Part shown: one piece after another, positions 44,740 to 57,568 of the stretch
Numbering within the stretch: the stretch's first letter is position 1
Layout of the letters: every line of letters begins with the position of its first letter
NCBI GenBank assembly: GCA_035048495.1
Contig: CM068548.1
Coordinates: 13,257,464 to 13,321,463, forward strand
DNA: 64,000 nt
Source: Euptelea pleiosperma
Taxonomy: Eukaryota; Streptophyta; Magnoliopsida; Ranunculales; Eupteleaceae
Direction: 5' to 3'
Notes under the pieces: model-generated
What the model saw: the letters and a program-made list of their open reading frames with translations, nothing else
What the model was told of the DNA's origin: nothing
The model's database searches: none
Position numbers and translations under genes: made by a program

Positions 44740-45225
44740 GCTCCCATCAAAAATCTGCTTCTTTGCATCAACAGCCTCTTTGAACAAACTACTCACTTGT
44801 GACAACTTGATTGCTAGGAATTGGATTTTGGCTAATTATTGTGCTATGTGTAAGTCCAATGGGAAAAGTACAGTTCACCTGCTTCTACATTTTGATTTGG
44901 CTACACAAATTTGGTCGTACTTTTTGGCTCATGTAGGTCTCCATTGGGTCATGCCGAGGTCGGTAGATGCTGTGCTAAGAGGGTGGCCCAAGATTGATCT
45001 CTCAGCTAGGGGTAAGATTTTGTGGAGGATGATCTCATTTGCAGTTATATGGGGCATTTGGTGGGAGCGGAATATGAGGATTTTTAGATGAGAAGAATGC
45101 TCTTTCCAGGATATCATCATTAGTGTTAAGGCTTCTCTCCATAGTTGGGGAAGCATTTTCACTGAGATGAGGGGCACCTTTTTTGGTGATATGGTTTTCA
45201 GGTTTAATACTTTATTGATGAGATA
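44740..45225 (+). pseudogene. LINE (non-LTR retrotransposon) 3' end, zf-RVT region
   Basis: The plus frame 44780-45091 reads LLTCDNLIARNW, CAMCKSNGKSTVHLLLHFDL, IWSYFLAHVGLHWVMPRSVD and IWGIWWERNMRIFR. The C-x-x-C-(about 9)-H-x-x-x-H pattern followed by W-rich tract and WERN-R-F is the zinc-binding region at the C-terminus of plant L1-type reverse transcriptases. After a stop at 45089-45091 the same frame continues EECSFQDIIISVKASLHSW to a second stop near 45225, so an in-frame stop has broken it. T-rich 3'UTR-like sequence follows. The element is truncated and dead. Confidence 0.7.
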
Positions 45226-46374
45226 GGGTCGGTATTTGGATTTGGCCTTGCCTCTGTATTTTTTGTTTTCTTTTTGTTTTTTTTGCTTCTGTTTTAACCC
45301 AAGCTGGGGCCATCCCCTTTGTATTCTCAAGATCCTCTCTATCTCTTTTATATATTGATCTTTTGTCAGTTTCACTTCCTATTGGTTCTGGTCCCATTAC
45401 AGTTCCAAGTCCAGTATTAAAACAGGCAGAAATGGGATGCTTTGGATATATCAGTAAATCGGGTACCCATTTATTTTGGACTACGTTCAAACATAAAACT
45501 TCAAACCTCAAAATTCATTCACCCGCACGAAAAAGCTCGTTCATAAAATCCTTGTTCTAGGCAAAGGAGGTGGTTCAGGTTGTCGCAGTTTAACCCATAA
45601 GAAAGCTACCACGATTTCAGCCATCTTCGATCTTAGCCAAGGATGAGCTCCAGATTCATAAATCTAGCGAACCACCTTCAAAATCAGCTTCCCTTCTATA
45701 AAAACCCACCTTCCTACCTCATATACAACCTTTAATACCACACTACATGGGGTATTATGTCCGGCTCACTTCGAACAGATCGATTTAGACTTGCCCAATT
45801 GCTAAACCACATCTTGAGTGAGCTGAAATGGACTACTTGTGTCGATCAATAAGGACAATTTCATTTCTCATCCTTGATCAATCAATGCCTTAGATGAAAA
45901 TGTGGATACACCCAATCATGAGGTGGCTCAACAAAATTGGAATGATCAGAGAGACCATAGACCAACGTGTTGACAAGGAATAGAAACTATCCCAACCATT
46001 ATTACTTGGAACATGACCCGATCAGAGGATGCACCCCTTTCAATCCTGGGTTTGATCCCAGGTTTCTTTATTAAAAAGAAAACAAAAAAAGAATAGGTTC
46101 TACAAGCTGTAGCAAAGGAAAAACAAACAGAAAAATAAAAAGACACCCAAGCACGATTCTCTGAGATTTTACAAATACAGAAGGTATCAAAGTGACATAC
46201 GAGGTTATTGAGGTTTCCATGGCTACAGAGAGTGCTCTTGAATTATTAAATCTTCGATGTACCACTGGGGCTTCTCCCTAAAAAATCATCTCAAGCAATC
46301 TCTCAAAAGTCTGCTATTTACATGCACCTTAGAACCATTGGTGAACACAGATGGCCGGCCAGCCAGCTAGGGGA
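45226..46374. other. Between LINE end and ataxin-2 gene
   Basis: The right part (about 45950-46374) is probably the 3'UTR of the minus-strand gene. No coding frame recognised. Confidence 0.35.
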
Positions 46375-49300
46375 TTAGTAATCTCTTCCTCTGTACTGCA
46401 TTTCCTGTACATATTAAGTACCGAATCCCGTTAGAGAGACTTTCAAGACAAGTCAGGAAAAGCAATGCAAAAAAGGGACCACAGCATTCCATATTACATG
46501 CATCGGATGGAATACCAAAGAGATCTAATCTCGCGTTCACAACTGTGAATAATGAACACAAGAAATTCATAAAAAGAAAGTAATACTGGGCAAACAAAAA
46601 GAACATGAACATTGTTAGTCTTACAGGGGGATAGCTGTACACAACTGGCCTAGGATGCGCAAAAAACATCTGCTGCCCATACTGTGCAATAAATGACAAG
46701 TAAATTTTTCAGTGTTTACAGGGATATGTAATATGAAACGCCCACACAGGGCCTCTGGAAAAAAATTGTAAATGCAAGTCAATGGTATACCAGAGGTCCA
46801 TTTGGATGGACATATGACTGAGGCGGTTGGATTGGTGCAGCCTGCGGATTGTAAAGAACAGGTTGGGTTCCACCATATGAGTGTCCAAACTGCAGACATC
46901 ATGAAATATAGCTGTTAATTTTAAAAAGGAAATATTAGATCTGAAAATAGATACAAGCCAGAATAAGGATAGCGATAATAATTAGAACAATAATAATAGC
47001 ATGCACACTTAACAATATCTACAAAGGCGTGTTAGGCTTAACTGAATCTCAAGGTACAGCCTCTGGCTCAAACCCCCCCTGAGGTTCACGCCTCAAACTG
47101 TGAAAGGCAGACCACAAGCCCTGAGGCTCAACCTTATTTTGGGGACAAGTGCCGCGTGAAATGAAAATAGGTCAGTCAATAGGACCAAGACTGAAAAAAA
47201 TAAAAAAATATATGTTGAAATGAAAGCTAATATTTTTTATTTGTTGTCTAGCATATCTAGGGTTCTTGAAACCTTTTTAAGGCTCTTTTTCACATTAAGA
47301 GCATATCCAATATATGTTGAATGGTTTGTCCTCTTTTGGTGGTAGCCCAATAAAGCTTATACTTATCAAAATATATATATATATATATATATGTTGAATG
47401 GTTTTTTAAGCCACTGACTTGGAATGTAGTTTTGCTCTTTATTTCTTCACAACTGTTTCTTTGGTTTTTTTGGTTTGTGATGACTAAAAAGTAAATCTAA
47501 ATTGAAGTATTTTCTCGCCACTACTAACTGATTTTTCCTATGAGACGGTTAAATCACTTATACATACAAACACGCATATATATTACATAGTTAGCACCTC
47601 CAGACCATGATGCATGAGATGTATGGTTCATGGTCACTTTTTTTGGCAATTAAATGTTAATTGGAAATGAGAAAAATTACAGAAAACTCGTAAAAAATAA
47701 TGAAAAATCATGATATATGACAGTATATGACATGGACCTCTACATGTATTGTCATGCGGACCCAACTTCTGAGGAAGCAGCTGAAGGCACCTCTGGTCTG
47801 CAGTATCAAGCAGAACTCCCTAACATATTAACACCACTAATATTCAATGTACATGAAAAACATATCTAAATGATTTGACCATCACAAATAAAAAATAAAT
47901 AAATATAGTAGAGGCAAGATAAAAATTTGATAAAAAAAAAACCTCAAGCAGAGGGAATGGGTTTTGAGGGTTTTGAATATGTGATTTCTATGGTGGTTTT
48001 TAGGTTAGAGTTTATCTACAGCAATGTTCGAACATTTACAAGACATGATCTTGTTTTGTTGAGGGGGTTTCAAGCCGTTGAGGTGAAGCCAGCATATGTT
48101 GAGAGGGATGGCACTTTCTCTGGTTGCATTCTTGGTGGCATGATTTTGATTATTATGTTGGGCAGTTGGGAACAACAGTGGGATCAAATGCATAGGGCCT
48201 GGTTTGAAAGTCTGACTTTCTTGTGCATTAAGGCAGGGTTTATGGTGTGACTCTTCTATTTTGGCACTGCGTTGTTTATTGCAAAAGGATTGCATGGAGG
48301 TTCAGAGGAGAGGGGCCCACATTGGTGTGGATGATCTCCTCACCATGGAGATAATCCTCAAAAAAAATCAGAGAGAGAGACAGAGAGATCCAGGCTGGAG
48401 GTGGTAATCACATTAGATAGGTAATTTCCCCTAAATAAATAGATATTTCCAGTAGAATAGAAATTCTTCTACTTGGATAACATAAGATGGGATTTGAGAG
48501 AGAGATCCAGGTTGGAGGTGTAATCACATTAGATTGGTAATTTCCCCTGAATAAGTGGACATTTCCAGTAGATTAGAAATGCTTCTACTGGATAACATGA
48601 GATAGGGATTAAGAGGAGATTTCTAGTAGAAATGCGAAGAAACACAAATCAAAGATTACTGCTCAGAGCTTATAATTATAGTTTGGGTCGGGTCATAGAT
48701 AGGAGGATAGATGTAAGAGAAGAATTTTAGCCCGGAAATTCTGATGTACGTAAGTCCCTAAAGGTTCCACAACCAAAGAATATTGAACACTTAGAGATTT
48801 AAATAACTAATTGGATCCATCCGAACAAAAAAAAATTCAAAGAGAGCAATTGCTCAAAATAGATGTGCTGAGCAGCAGCCTTTGGAATCTCCTACTTGGA
48901 CACAAACTTCTAATAACTATGACTTGCTAAAGGCCTAAAACCAACTTTTTTCTATAATCAAATACCCTCTAAAACTGCAACTTATTATTTTATTTGAAAT
49001 AAAAGATTTCCCTAAACCAAACATAACTCATATTAGAGCTTACTATAACTACTTGCTGAAAAGTTGAGATAGTTCTAGAAAAGGACATGGAGCTCTTAAA
49101 ATGAAATATACTAAAAACAATTTGAAACTAACCTATAAACCGAAACAAAAAGTTGTTGAAAACACAGAATATTCCACACTCTTAAACACTACGCCAGAAT
49201 TTTCTAAAAATCTTTTTAAGTACTTGGAATGGGCCACACATCTGGCCTTCCTTATTTTTCTTCGCCATGCCTTTCGTAAGGGGTCTCGTTCCACATCACA

Positions 49301-52300
49301 CTCCCACATGATGCAACTAAGCCCTTTCTTTGTGGGTTTGTGAGATGATATTTTCATTCATCAGCTACCCGAGAATCTTATGACAAAGCAGATACTTGAG
49401 AGTTCCACTGGTGAGTGTTTTGACATCAGCTAACAAAGGAATATCAAATATGTTCTGCAAAGTGGATGCAGAAAGCAAAAATTGAATCTTTCAAAATAGG
49501 CAGGATGGTTTTGAGGGACATAGTAGAAGGTGCATGTTGGCTTGTTACTCCACAACATAGTTTTCTATCCATGTAAAAGGTTTTTCAAAAGGATTATATT
49601 AAAGTGTTTATACATCTAGGTTAGATTGAAAGTTTTAGAGTAGATAACCCTGGTGTTCAAATCACATCTTCAATCCAGTAATAACACTCGTGTTTAGGTA
49701 ATGCTTAATTCTCAAGGAACGTACTGCACACTTGATTTTCATATTTTATAGCAATGAATTACCTTTGGGAAGAGTTTGATTATGGAGATATGAGTGGATG
49801 ACAGTACACCTACAAAAGCCTTCATGAGGTTCGAAAGGAGATCCACTCAATGGACGAGTTAAATTGTGTCCCTTGGTTGGGGTATCACATTCAACAGGCA
49901 ACTCTGTCAGTACTCCTGTATAGTTATGTACGTATTTCAAATGCCTAGATCCGTTAAGGAGATCTTTAAGACACTAGATGAAAGTTATATGATTCACAAC
50001 ATTCTCCACTAACAATATAATAATTACACAATTCAGATAACACAGAAGAGACAATGTGTTCAACGAGCTTCTTTCAATACGGGATACTGATATTAAAAGT
50101 TTCACATGAAAAACAATAACTACTTTCTACATAATAAGGTTCATTGTAGATGAGCAACGAAATGAAAACTAATAGTACATAAAAATACTATGTGACAGTA
50201 TGAAGAAAGAAAATAAATTAGCACTTTTCTATCTAAAAGTTTGAACCGGCAAAATTGAAGTATAAAAAAATACTTTTGAGACAAGTAAACAGTACAAACA
50301 ATATATAGGTAATAAATTGCAACCAAGAGCTCACCCCGATGCCCACTGGTAGGCTGTGCATATGTGGGACAGCAGAAACATTAGTTGGTAAATAATTGGA
50401 ACCTTCAGAAACTGGGGAAGGAGACCTTAAAGGTGTTTGTGATGGGGTGAAACTCTTTGCATTGGGATTGAACTTAAATTCCTGGATCACAACATTTCAC
50501 AAAAACAAAGTATGACAAGATTCATTAGTTACATATTGAAAAGACGGCTGAAATTAGCAAGAGAGCGTTGCAAAAGAGAGAAAAAACACAGAGATATACA
50601 TAAATGGTATAATCAGTATCACCTTAGCATAAGGATTCAATGTTGATTTTTCTGAGGATAACGACCCTATGGATGAGCTTGGTGACAAACCAGGAGCACT
50701 TGAAGCCGGGACCACACTGACACACTCTGAAGTGGCTGATGTAGAGCCAACAGGATGTTGACGAGGGTTTACATTTTGGGCTGCATCACATGCTTTGCCA
50801 GATCCTGCAAAATCTGCCAATTCACCTAATGAACCTGTGCATTCTTGACCCTTCGAGGAAACACAAGATGAAGGAGCATATGCGGTGGCATTGGGAGATA
50901 ATCCCACTTTATCAGAGCTAGCTTTCTTCATGTTCGACAGTGACTGTCCATCTACATCAAGTAATTGCATTTTCCCATGGTCAACCGCCTATCTTCATTG
51001 CAAAAGTAAAATAGACCTTGACTCAAAATGATCAAATATAGTTTGGTGAAACAGAGAAGAACCATACAAATTTAACTGAATCAATTGATACTACCAGCAA
51101 AGTGACAGATTTATGCCAACTAAAGGATAAAAGCCTACCATCTAATGAGTTCGATGGGAATTCTAAAAGGACCTGGGGAAGAAGTAACCATCCTACTCTT
51201 CCAGGTGAGAAATGCTAGAAGCTAAAAGTTAAATTCAGATGAAATTGTGAGTACTCCAAGATAACCCACAGTCAAAGACTTGGGCTTGGGCCGGGAAAGT
51301 GCCAAGCCCAAGTACTCGTTCTTATTGTCTCAGCCGAAACAGTCCCGAGATTGAGTTGGACTTGGGCTCCTTACTGTCTCGGGCGGGAAAGTGCCGAGAA
51401 CGAGTTGACTAGCCTGAGTCAACTCAGTCATTGCCAGGGACGATCTACGTCCCAAGACCTAAAACCATGCTTCTCATTGTATGACCAAAAAAATGATCAA
51501 CCTCTAACAGATTCCCTAATATGATCAATAACATTACCAAGTCTCTAAGGAGCATCATCTACACCCTTAGCCCAACTAATAGCATTGGCTGATTATACCC
51601 AGACCCCTCCAGTATCTCTTTGATCTTGAATATTTATATACATGATACCTAGATTGTATTAACCTAAATGACTCACTCCACGAAGCAGTACTAGCTCTTC
51701 TGTTTTTTTTCTCTATCGATGAAGCAGTACTAGTTGAAATAGGTTAAATTCCCATTTTATTGCCAATGAATGCAGAAGTCAAAGAAAGAACAAACGAATT
51801 TAGGATCAAAGTTATTAGTTTACAAAACGAAAACAAATAGATTTGAAACAGAAAAAAATATGTCATTATAATATCTCTCCAAAGAACCACCTACACATAG
51901 TCAAACACAAACCATTATAAGTAAACAGACACAGAACGCAGATTATGCAAATATAGAACACAATATATATGACATGACGTGGAACACAAAAAAAGGAGCT
52001 CCTACTCACCCTCCGGTTTTGAAGTTTGAGCCTCCTCATTAACCTGCATTAAGTAGTATAAAGATAAAGAAAATAAAGTGGATGTAAGAATGATACCATG
52101 AGCATCTAAGCCAAAGAATAATCAAAGAACATATAAGTCTGCAACAAGACCAGTTGTGCAATAATACTCAATATCTAACTCACAATTTTCCTTTCTGTAA
52201 ACTCCTTTGCACATTTTTTTCCTCCATGCTGTTCTCTGAACCGGTTCTCATTAACCCTAAGATTTCATAAAGTAAAATTAAGGGATTAATTGGAAAATGA

Positions 52301-55300
52301 TTTCTTAATTTCTCTTCATGAAAATATCATTTAACTTAGACCCCCAAACACACAAAACAAAAAATAGAATAGCATAATTAGAAACCTGCTCTCCCCATCC
52401 AATCGTCTAGCTTGATCACTGGAACCAAAGTGGTGTAGGTCCCTGCCAGCATTTACTTGAGAAGATAGTTCTTCATCCTGCATAGCACAAGCAAATAAAA
52501 GGAACATGGAATATTAGCTATATGGGAATGCTAGAATATTTGCAGTTCACAGATCATATCTGAGCATAGTAACTCACTCCTTGCCAAGAAATGTACAGTG
52601 GTGCAGGCACAGCACTAGAAATGTTTATAGTTGCAATTCACAAAAGAAGCAGGACTTCAAATAATCCATCACATAGATTCAGTACCTTTTCCAATCAAGA
52701 TCCAGTTTTAAACACAAGAAATAATTGAAAACTTTCAGGGTACTCCACATGTTCGCGTTTTGCTTCGACTCAACCATAGTTATCGAAGTGGGAAGTGATT
52801 AAGTGAAAGCAAATAGCAAGGCTCAAAAAATCCATCTATGAAACGATTAGAGAAATAATCCGGAAGCGAATAAGAAAAGAACAATTGGGAAGCGATGAGA
52901 AACTTGGGCCAATGATTGGGAACTTAATTCCTCCACTCTTCTCCTCTAATAACGTCGACAGAAAACCAGAACAAAAATATCCTGGCTCAACCATGGAATT
53001 AGGAAACTAAAGAAAGAGAAGAAGTGCAGGTAAGTTCCCATTTTGAAAGAATGTGGTTTGCTTTCCACAAAATGGGAAACTGAATTTGAACGTTTCAAAT
53101 AATGTTACTACCAAGAAGGAAAACTCGTTTGCATACAGTTCTAGAATTGTTTCCCCAGCAAAAATTGCATTTCGACCATATTTCCTAGTCGTTTCCCATA
53201 AAATGGGGAATCCAAAACCTGCGAAATGCACTTTCCATTTACTTGTTTGCAGCAAACCACCATAAAGACAATGTTTTTATCATCATACAGCCCATACTCT
53301 AAGAAGTAAGATTGTCTTATTATGTAAAAAAATGACAAGAAAATAGTAATAAACCTTTCTGCAGCTATCCAATATATTAAACAATTCATATAAAGAAAAT
53401 GAATGGTCAAGGGCCTACCATTGGAAAGGAGGTCAATGACAGCTGAGCTACATCCTTGCTTTTCTCTCTGGCCACATTGGAAAAGGACCTGCAAATAACA
53501 GAACCAGAGGAGCTCCCAAAGGTTTCAGGATTGTGAGAATCCAACATTATGTCCTCATTTTCTTCGAAGCCGCTATCATCAACCCCCCTAAATACTGATG
53601 AGAATCTGGTCTCCTCATCAATATCAAAATTTTCATGAAAATGAAGACCTCTTTCCTGTTGAATAGATCACCAGTTATGTCAAAACTCGAGAAGAAACAA
53701 ACAATATGGAAAGCTCATCAGATCAAATCAAAGTGTGAATGTTAAGGTAAAGTCACCTCTGCTAAATGAAGATCTTGGGTTTCCTCGCCCTCAATTTCTC
53801 TTGCTATTCTTAAAGCTTCCCTTTCCAGCTCTCTCGTTTGAGGACCTCTCTCAAGTTTTGTTGTATAGAGTTCCTCATCAAACGTGCTCTTTACTCCAAA
53901 TAATGCTTCATTAGTTTCAAACTGATCCCAGTTCCTGAGTAGGAAATAATGCATATAATATTCCAATTAAATAGACAATCAAATAAAAGAGAAAGATGCT
54001 CAGAAGATAATGAACTCAATCATAATTTAATGTTTAGGAATGCTTAAAAGTAAGATGGAAAAGAAAGAGTAAGATTTATTACACGATACGCATTAACTGA
54101 AAAAGAATCATGGGAGAAAAGAAATGGAAGCGAGATGAGATTTACGCACTCCAAAGTGACTGAGTGAGGAATCCAGAGATCCCAAATCTGGATTTTCAAT
54201 GCTTATATCCTTGAACTATTCCCCCAATGACTTAAAAAGTTGAAGGTTTTAATAATAACAACACCTATTCTTGATGCATCCGAGCAATATTATACCATGC
54301 ATAACAAATAACAATAGGGCATTATGGATGTAGACCTAAGAAGCTGGACACTCTTATCTAGCACTTGCACCTGCTCCTAAATGGCAAATCCATCCTCTGA
54401 GGCAGACATGGCCAATTCAGACTCCAGACATCAGTTCATGACAGATGTATAAATTGGTATCTCTAGCAACATGAATGACTTCCACTGATCAATATTAATT
54501 GAGATGCAACAGGTAATGAATTTAATGCATAAATAAGCTTATAAAAAGATTTTAAACCAATTAAATGACCCTACAATCCGTTATATTAAAAAAGGTATAT
54601 CTTTTCTTACTAGTGCACACCAATACCTACTGATACACACAAATACTCTATGATACTTTATATAGAAAATAGCATGTCTGACATAGATCCTATATCCACT
54701 AAAATACTCATGTACTTGTCTGTACTAAATTAAGGTTGAAACTTGATATGTAATTTTACCTTTGTTTTATTTTAATTTTAAAAATTTTAATTACATAAGT
54801 TAGTTGAAATTTAGTTATTTAAATTTCAATTAACAACAAATTTTAATCGTAGATACACGATTTTAAATGTAAATCTATCTTAGATCTATGATTTGAACCG
54901 TAGATTTAAATCAAATCTGGCCTACATCAACCATAATTTATATTTCAATTAAACATCTAAAAATCACCTATTAGGTTCGTTCATTAAGAGATTGTTCAAA
55001 CATGTACGGCAGAAATACAGTATGAGACAAGTTCAAGTATAATTCGTGTTTGTCACTCAAAAAACCATTAAAAAATTCAGCAAAAAATAAAAATGAAAGA
55101 GTGATAATTTGTGATATTTTCTCAAAAAATTATTTTCTGAATAATTAGTGAATTATTTGGCCAACCCAAAAGTGCGCAAATTTTTCCAAACAATTAAAAG
55201 CTTCAGCCTTATTATATGTTTCCTCAAAAATTAGAAAAATTGACAAATAATTCGCAAACTTATCAACTATAGGCTTCTTCTTCATCCACTCTCTCATTTA

Positions 55301-57568
55301 TTCATCTCCTCACTCCATGTTCATGAATGGGGATAGTGATTTGATCCCACAATCATGTAAACAGAGAAGCAACCTGAAATATTGCCTCTAAAACAAAGAA
55401 CACTACATTTTGCTTTATTCAGCGAACAGTTGGGTGTGCAGGTCCAAACCATTGCCTATATACAAAACTAAAATGTGCAAGTCCCACTCACAAATTGGCA
55501 AACTTGCTAACCATTGTCTCTCTTAACAGTTTAGCTAGCCTATGACCCAACAGGATAAGAGCCCACCCTTCCCAGCTACCATTCCGAAAACAAACCACTA
55601 CACAACATGCTGCACATATTTTCTCCAACTTCTCCCATGTTTCAATGGAAACCCCACGAAAATATTCGGTTGACCATAACTCTCCCTTGCATTCCGAGAA
55701 ATCCATAAACTCTTCCAAGATCAGATCACCAAAGTTTGCTCCGTACAAATATTCTAGTCATAATGAAATCAAACTAAGGATAAATGATCTAAAAACCAAG
55801 CATCCTTTGCAGGTTTCTCATAAAACCCATGCCATCCATGTATTATATAGCCTCCAACACACTCAAAAGCACCTACGCAAACCATTCAGTGCAATTGCTA
55901 CGGAATCATCCATATACGTTATATAATTGTTTCGCTGCGTAAGTCCTTCAAAAACAGCTCCAGTATCACTAGTTCTAAAGTTCGCAGTAAGAGCTAAACT
56001 TTAGTGGGAAATATTCTGAAGGTACTATTATCAACATATAACATCAATGGCTTGTGATTTTTCTTTTTAAAGTTCTAATAGCCAACCCATTAATTTGAGA
56101 TAAGGCGTAGATTTTTTTTTTCGTTTTGAGACAAGGCGTAGATGACGATGATGATTAAAAAAAGTTCCAATTCCTGAAAAATTGACCGGGTAATAACTTC
56201 AATAACTGAAAGAAAAAAAAATATATATGGAAAGATAAGCATGCATTCAATTATATTTGTCTGAAGGGTTAAACTGAAACTGAAAGATGAACTAGTCATG
56301 TCAATGACTGTCGATAAAGCAGCCATGTCAAACAGCATTTGATAGAGGAGTTATTCCTGCTATGCAAGAAGAATAAAAAAGGTAAGACTATACTAAAGCA
56401 ATATTGATTGGACCAATTGGAATTCTGAAGGGATGACAATGAGACCATAAGCAAGGTTTGGCTATGATTATAATCAAATTACAAAAAGTATTATAACAAC
56501 CTCTTCCAGGTGCCATTAAATATATTGTCCAGTTCAAGACATTGAGGATCATCTTCATCAGGGGTCCAGCGTTCCAGCTCTCTCTCCACCACAAAATGAG
56601 ACTGTGATATGGAGGAGTCTATCATAATATCCTGTCGTCTTTCATGTTGGAGCCTATTTGTCAATTCATTCCCGGTCACAGATACCCCCTGACATAACAC
56701 AAGCACATTAGTGATCAAGGAGTAAAAACTGTAAACCATTGAGCCACTTTCTCCAAAAATCACATGATAGAAATCTCTTAATTACTATCAAAATTATATG
56801 CATTAGATAATAGTACCACTATCTATTGTGTATGATTGGTCTGCAATCAACAAATGTCTCAGATACTTTAACTGAAATTGAGATAGAAAATGCAGTAAAA
56901 CCTTGGCTATAACTTGCACAAGTTCTTTAGCAGGTATAATCCAAGTCTTTGGAGGAGCCTTGCTAACAGACTTCTGTCCTCGGACGGAACTGTCCTTGGT
57001 TAACCGAGCCATTTTTAGGATAATTCCTGCAAGTAACAAGCAACTGAATATCGAGAAAGCAAATGATTATAATACAGGTGAACCTTATTTAATTTTCGAA
57101 AAAGGAAGCTGAGGAAAGAAAACCAACCAAAACTCATAATCCTTTGAATTGCAATACAAAAACATGACCAGGAAAAAATATTCAAAAGCACCAAGACATA
57201 CCAAAATCTTTTTCAGCGTTTGTTGCATGAAATATTCCAGAGAATATAGATCCATTTTTCACCTGGACTTCCACATGATGTCCAATAAGACATGTTGTCG
57301 AATATATTAGCCGATCACGTGAAGGACTTTCATATCCTCCGACTTTGCTGCCATTCAGAACACCTGTTCAACGGAGCTTTTAGAAAGGACAAGGTAACAA
57401 GACAATAAATTAAGAATAACAGTTTTAACCTGCATTTATACAATTGCTGGGGTTTGACTTCCCAGACTGCAACTTACTGTCCAGCCGAGTCCCTATCTCC
57501 CTTTCAACTCTTTGATGGCCAAATCCATTGGCAGAAGGCCCAGGCTGTACAACTTGTTGCATACTCAT
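46375..57568 (-). CDS. CID3/CID4: Ataxin-2 homologue, PABP-interacting CID3/CID4 type, 14 coding exons
   Basis: Exons in transcript order: 57568-57430, 57363-57202, 57026-56902, 56688-56501, 53934-53757, 53655-53419, 52477-52386, 52256-52184, 52043-52010, 50951-50623, 50481-50335, 46889-46791, 46681-46625, 46404-46375. All junctions are GT/AG and in frame; the product has 629 residues. Residues about 63-142 are an Sm-like fold (LIGHHVEVQVKNGSIFSGIF, HATNAEKDFGIILKMAR). Residues about 205-265 are the LsmAD domain (NEALFGVKSTFDEELYTTKL). Residues 514-531 hold two overlapping PAM2 motifs, LNPYAKEF and FNPNAKSF, which bind the MLLE domain of poly(A)-binding protein. The rest is Ser/Pro-rich and disordered; the tail ends MQYRGRDY. 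The family works in the cytoplasm on mRNA translation, stability and stress granules. An upstream stop in the leader frame supports MSMQQVV as the start. Confidence 0.93.
46890..50334 (-). other. Long intron of the ataxin-2 gene
   Basis: It holds an AT microsatellite (47372-47392) and a 117-bp tandem duplication (48385-48615). A plus-strand frame at 47927-48250 (107 codons) has one hydrophobic stretch, GCILGGMILIIMLGSW, but no recognised family, so I do not call it a gene. Confidence 0.6.
48385..48615. repeat. Tandem duplication, 117-bp unit
   Basis: Copies start at 48385 and 48502. Both contain GAGATCCAGG-TGGAGGTG, TAATCACATTAGAT-GGTAAT, TTTCCAGTAGA and TGGATAACAT. They differ by scattered substitutions and small gaps, so the duplication is not recent. 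Confidence 0.8.
51268..51469. mobile_element. Foldback MITE, GACTCA/CTCGGG-arm type, in ataxin-2 intron
   Basis: The right end AAGACCTAAAACCATG is the inverse of CATGGTTTTAGG at 18501. The arms hold GAGTTGACT, AGTCAACTCAGTC, GTCTCGGGCGGGAAAGTGCC and the inverse-like GGGCCGGGAAAGTGCCAAGC. No target duplication was found at the left end. Confidence 0.45.

Noticed and set aside
47927..48250. 107-codon frame with one hydrophobic segment
   Set aside because: It lies antisense in an intron, next to tandem duplications, with no recognised family.
50952..50983. Upstream acceptor for the ataxin-2 exon ending at 50623
   Set aside because: The upstream AG gives the wrong phase after the 52010-52043 exon and would produce a stop; the GTAG acceptor before ATGGACAG gives a sequence (EDGQSLSNMKKASSDKVGLSP) that fits known homologues.
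51140..51200. Extra small ataxin-2 exon containing PSNSLD
   Set aside because: The splice phases do not fit both neighbours, and homologues do not need it.
53460..53495. Donor/acceptor pair at TGCAG|GTCC as an intron boundary
   Set aside because: The reading frame continues through it and the sequence on both sides is conserved in type; a real donor lies at 53419.
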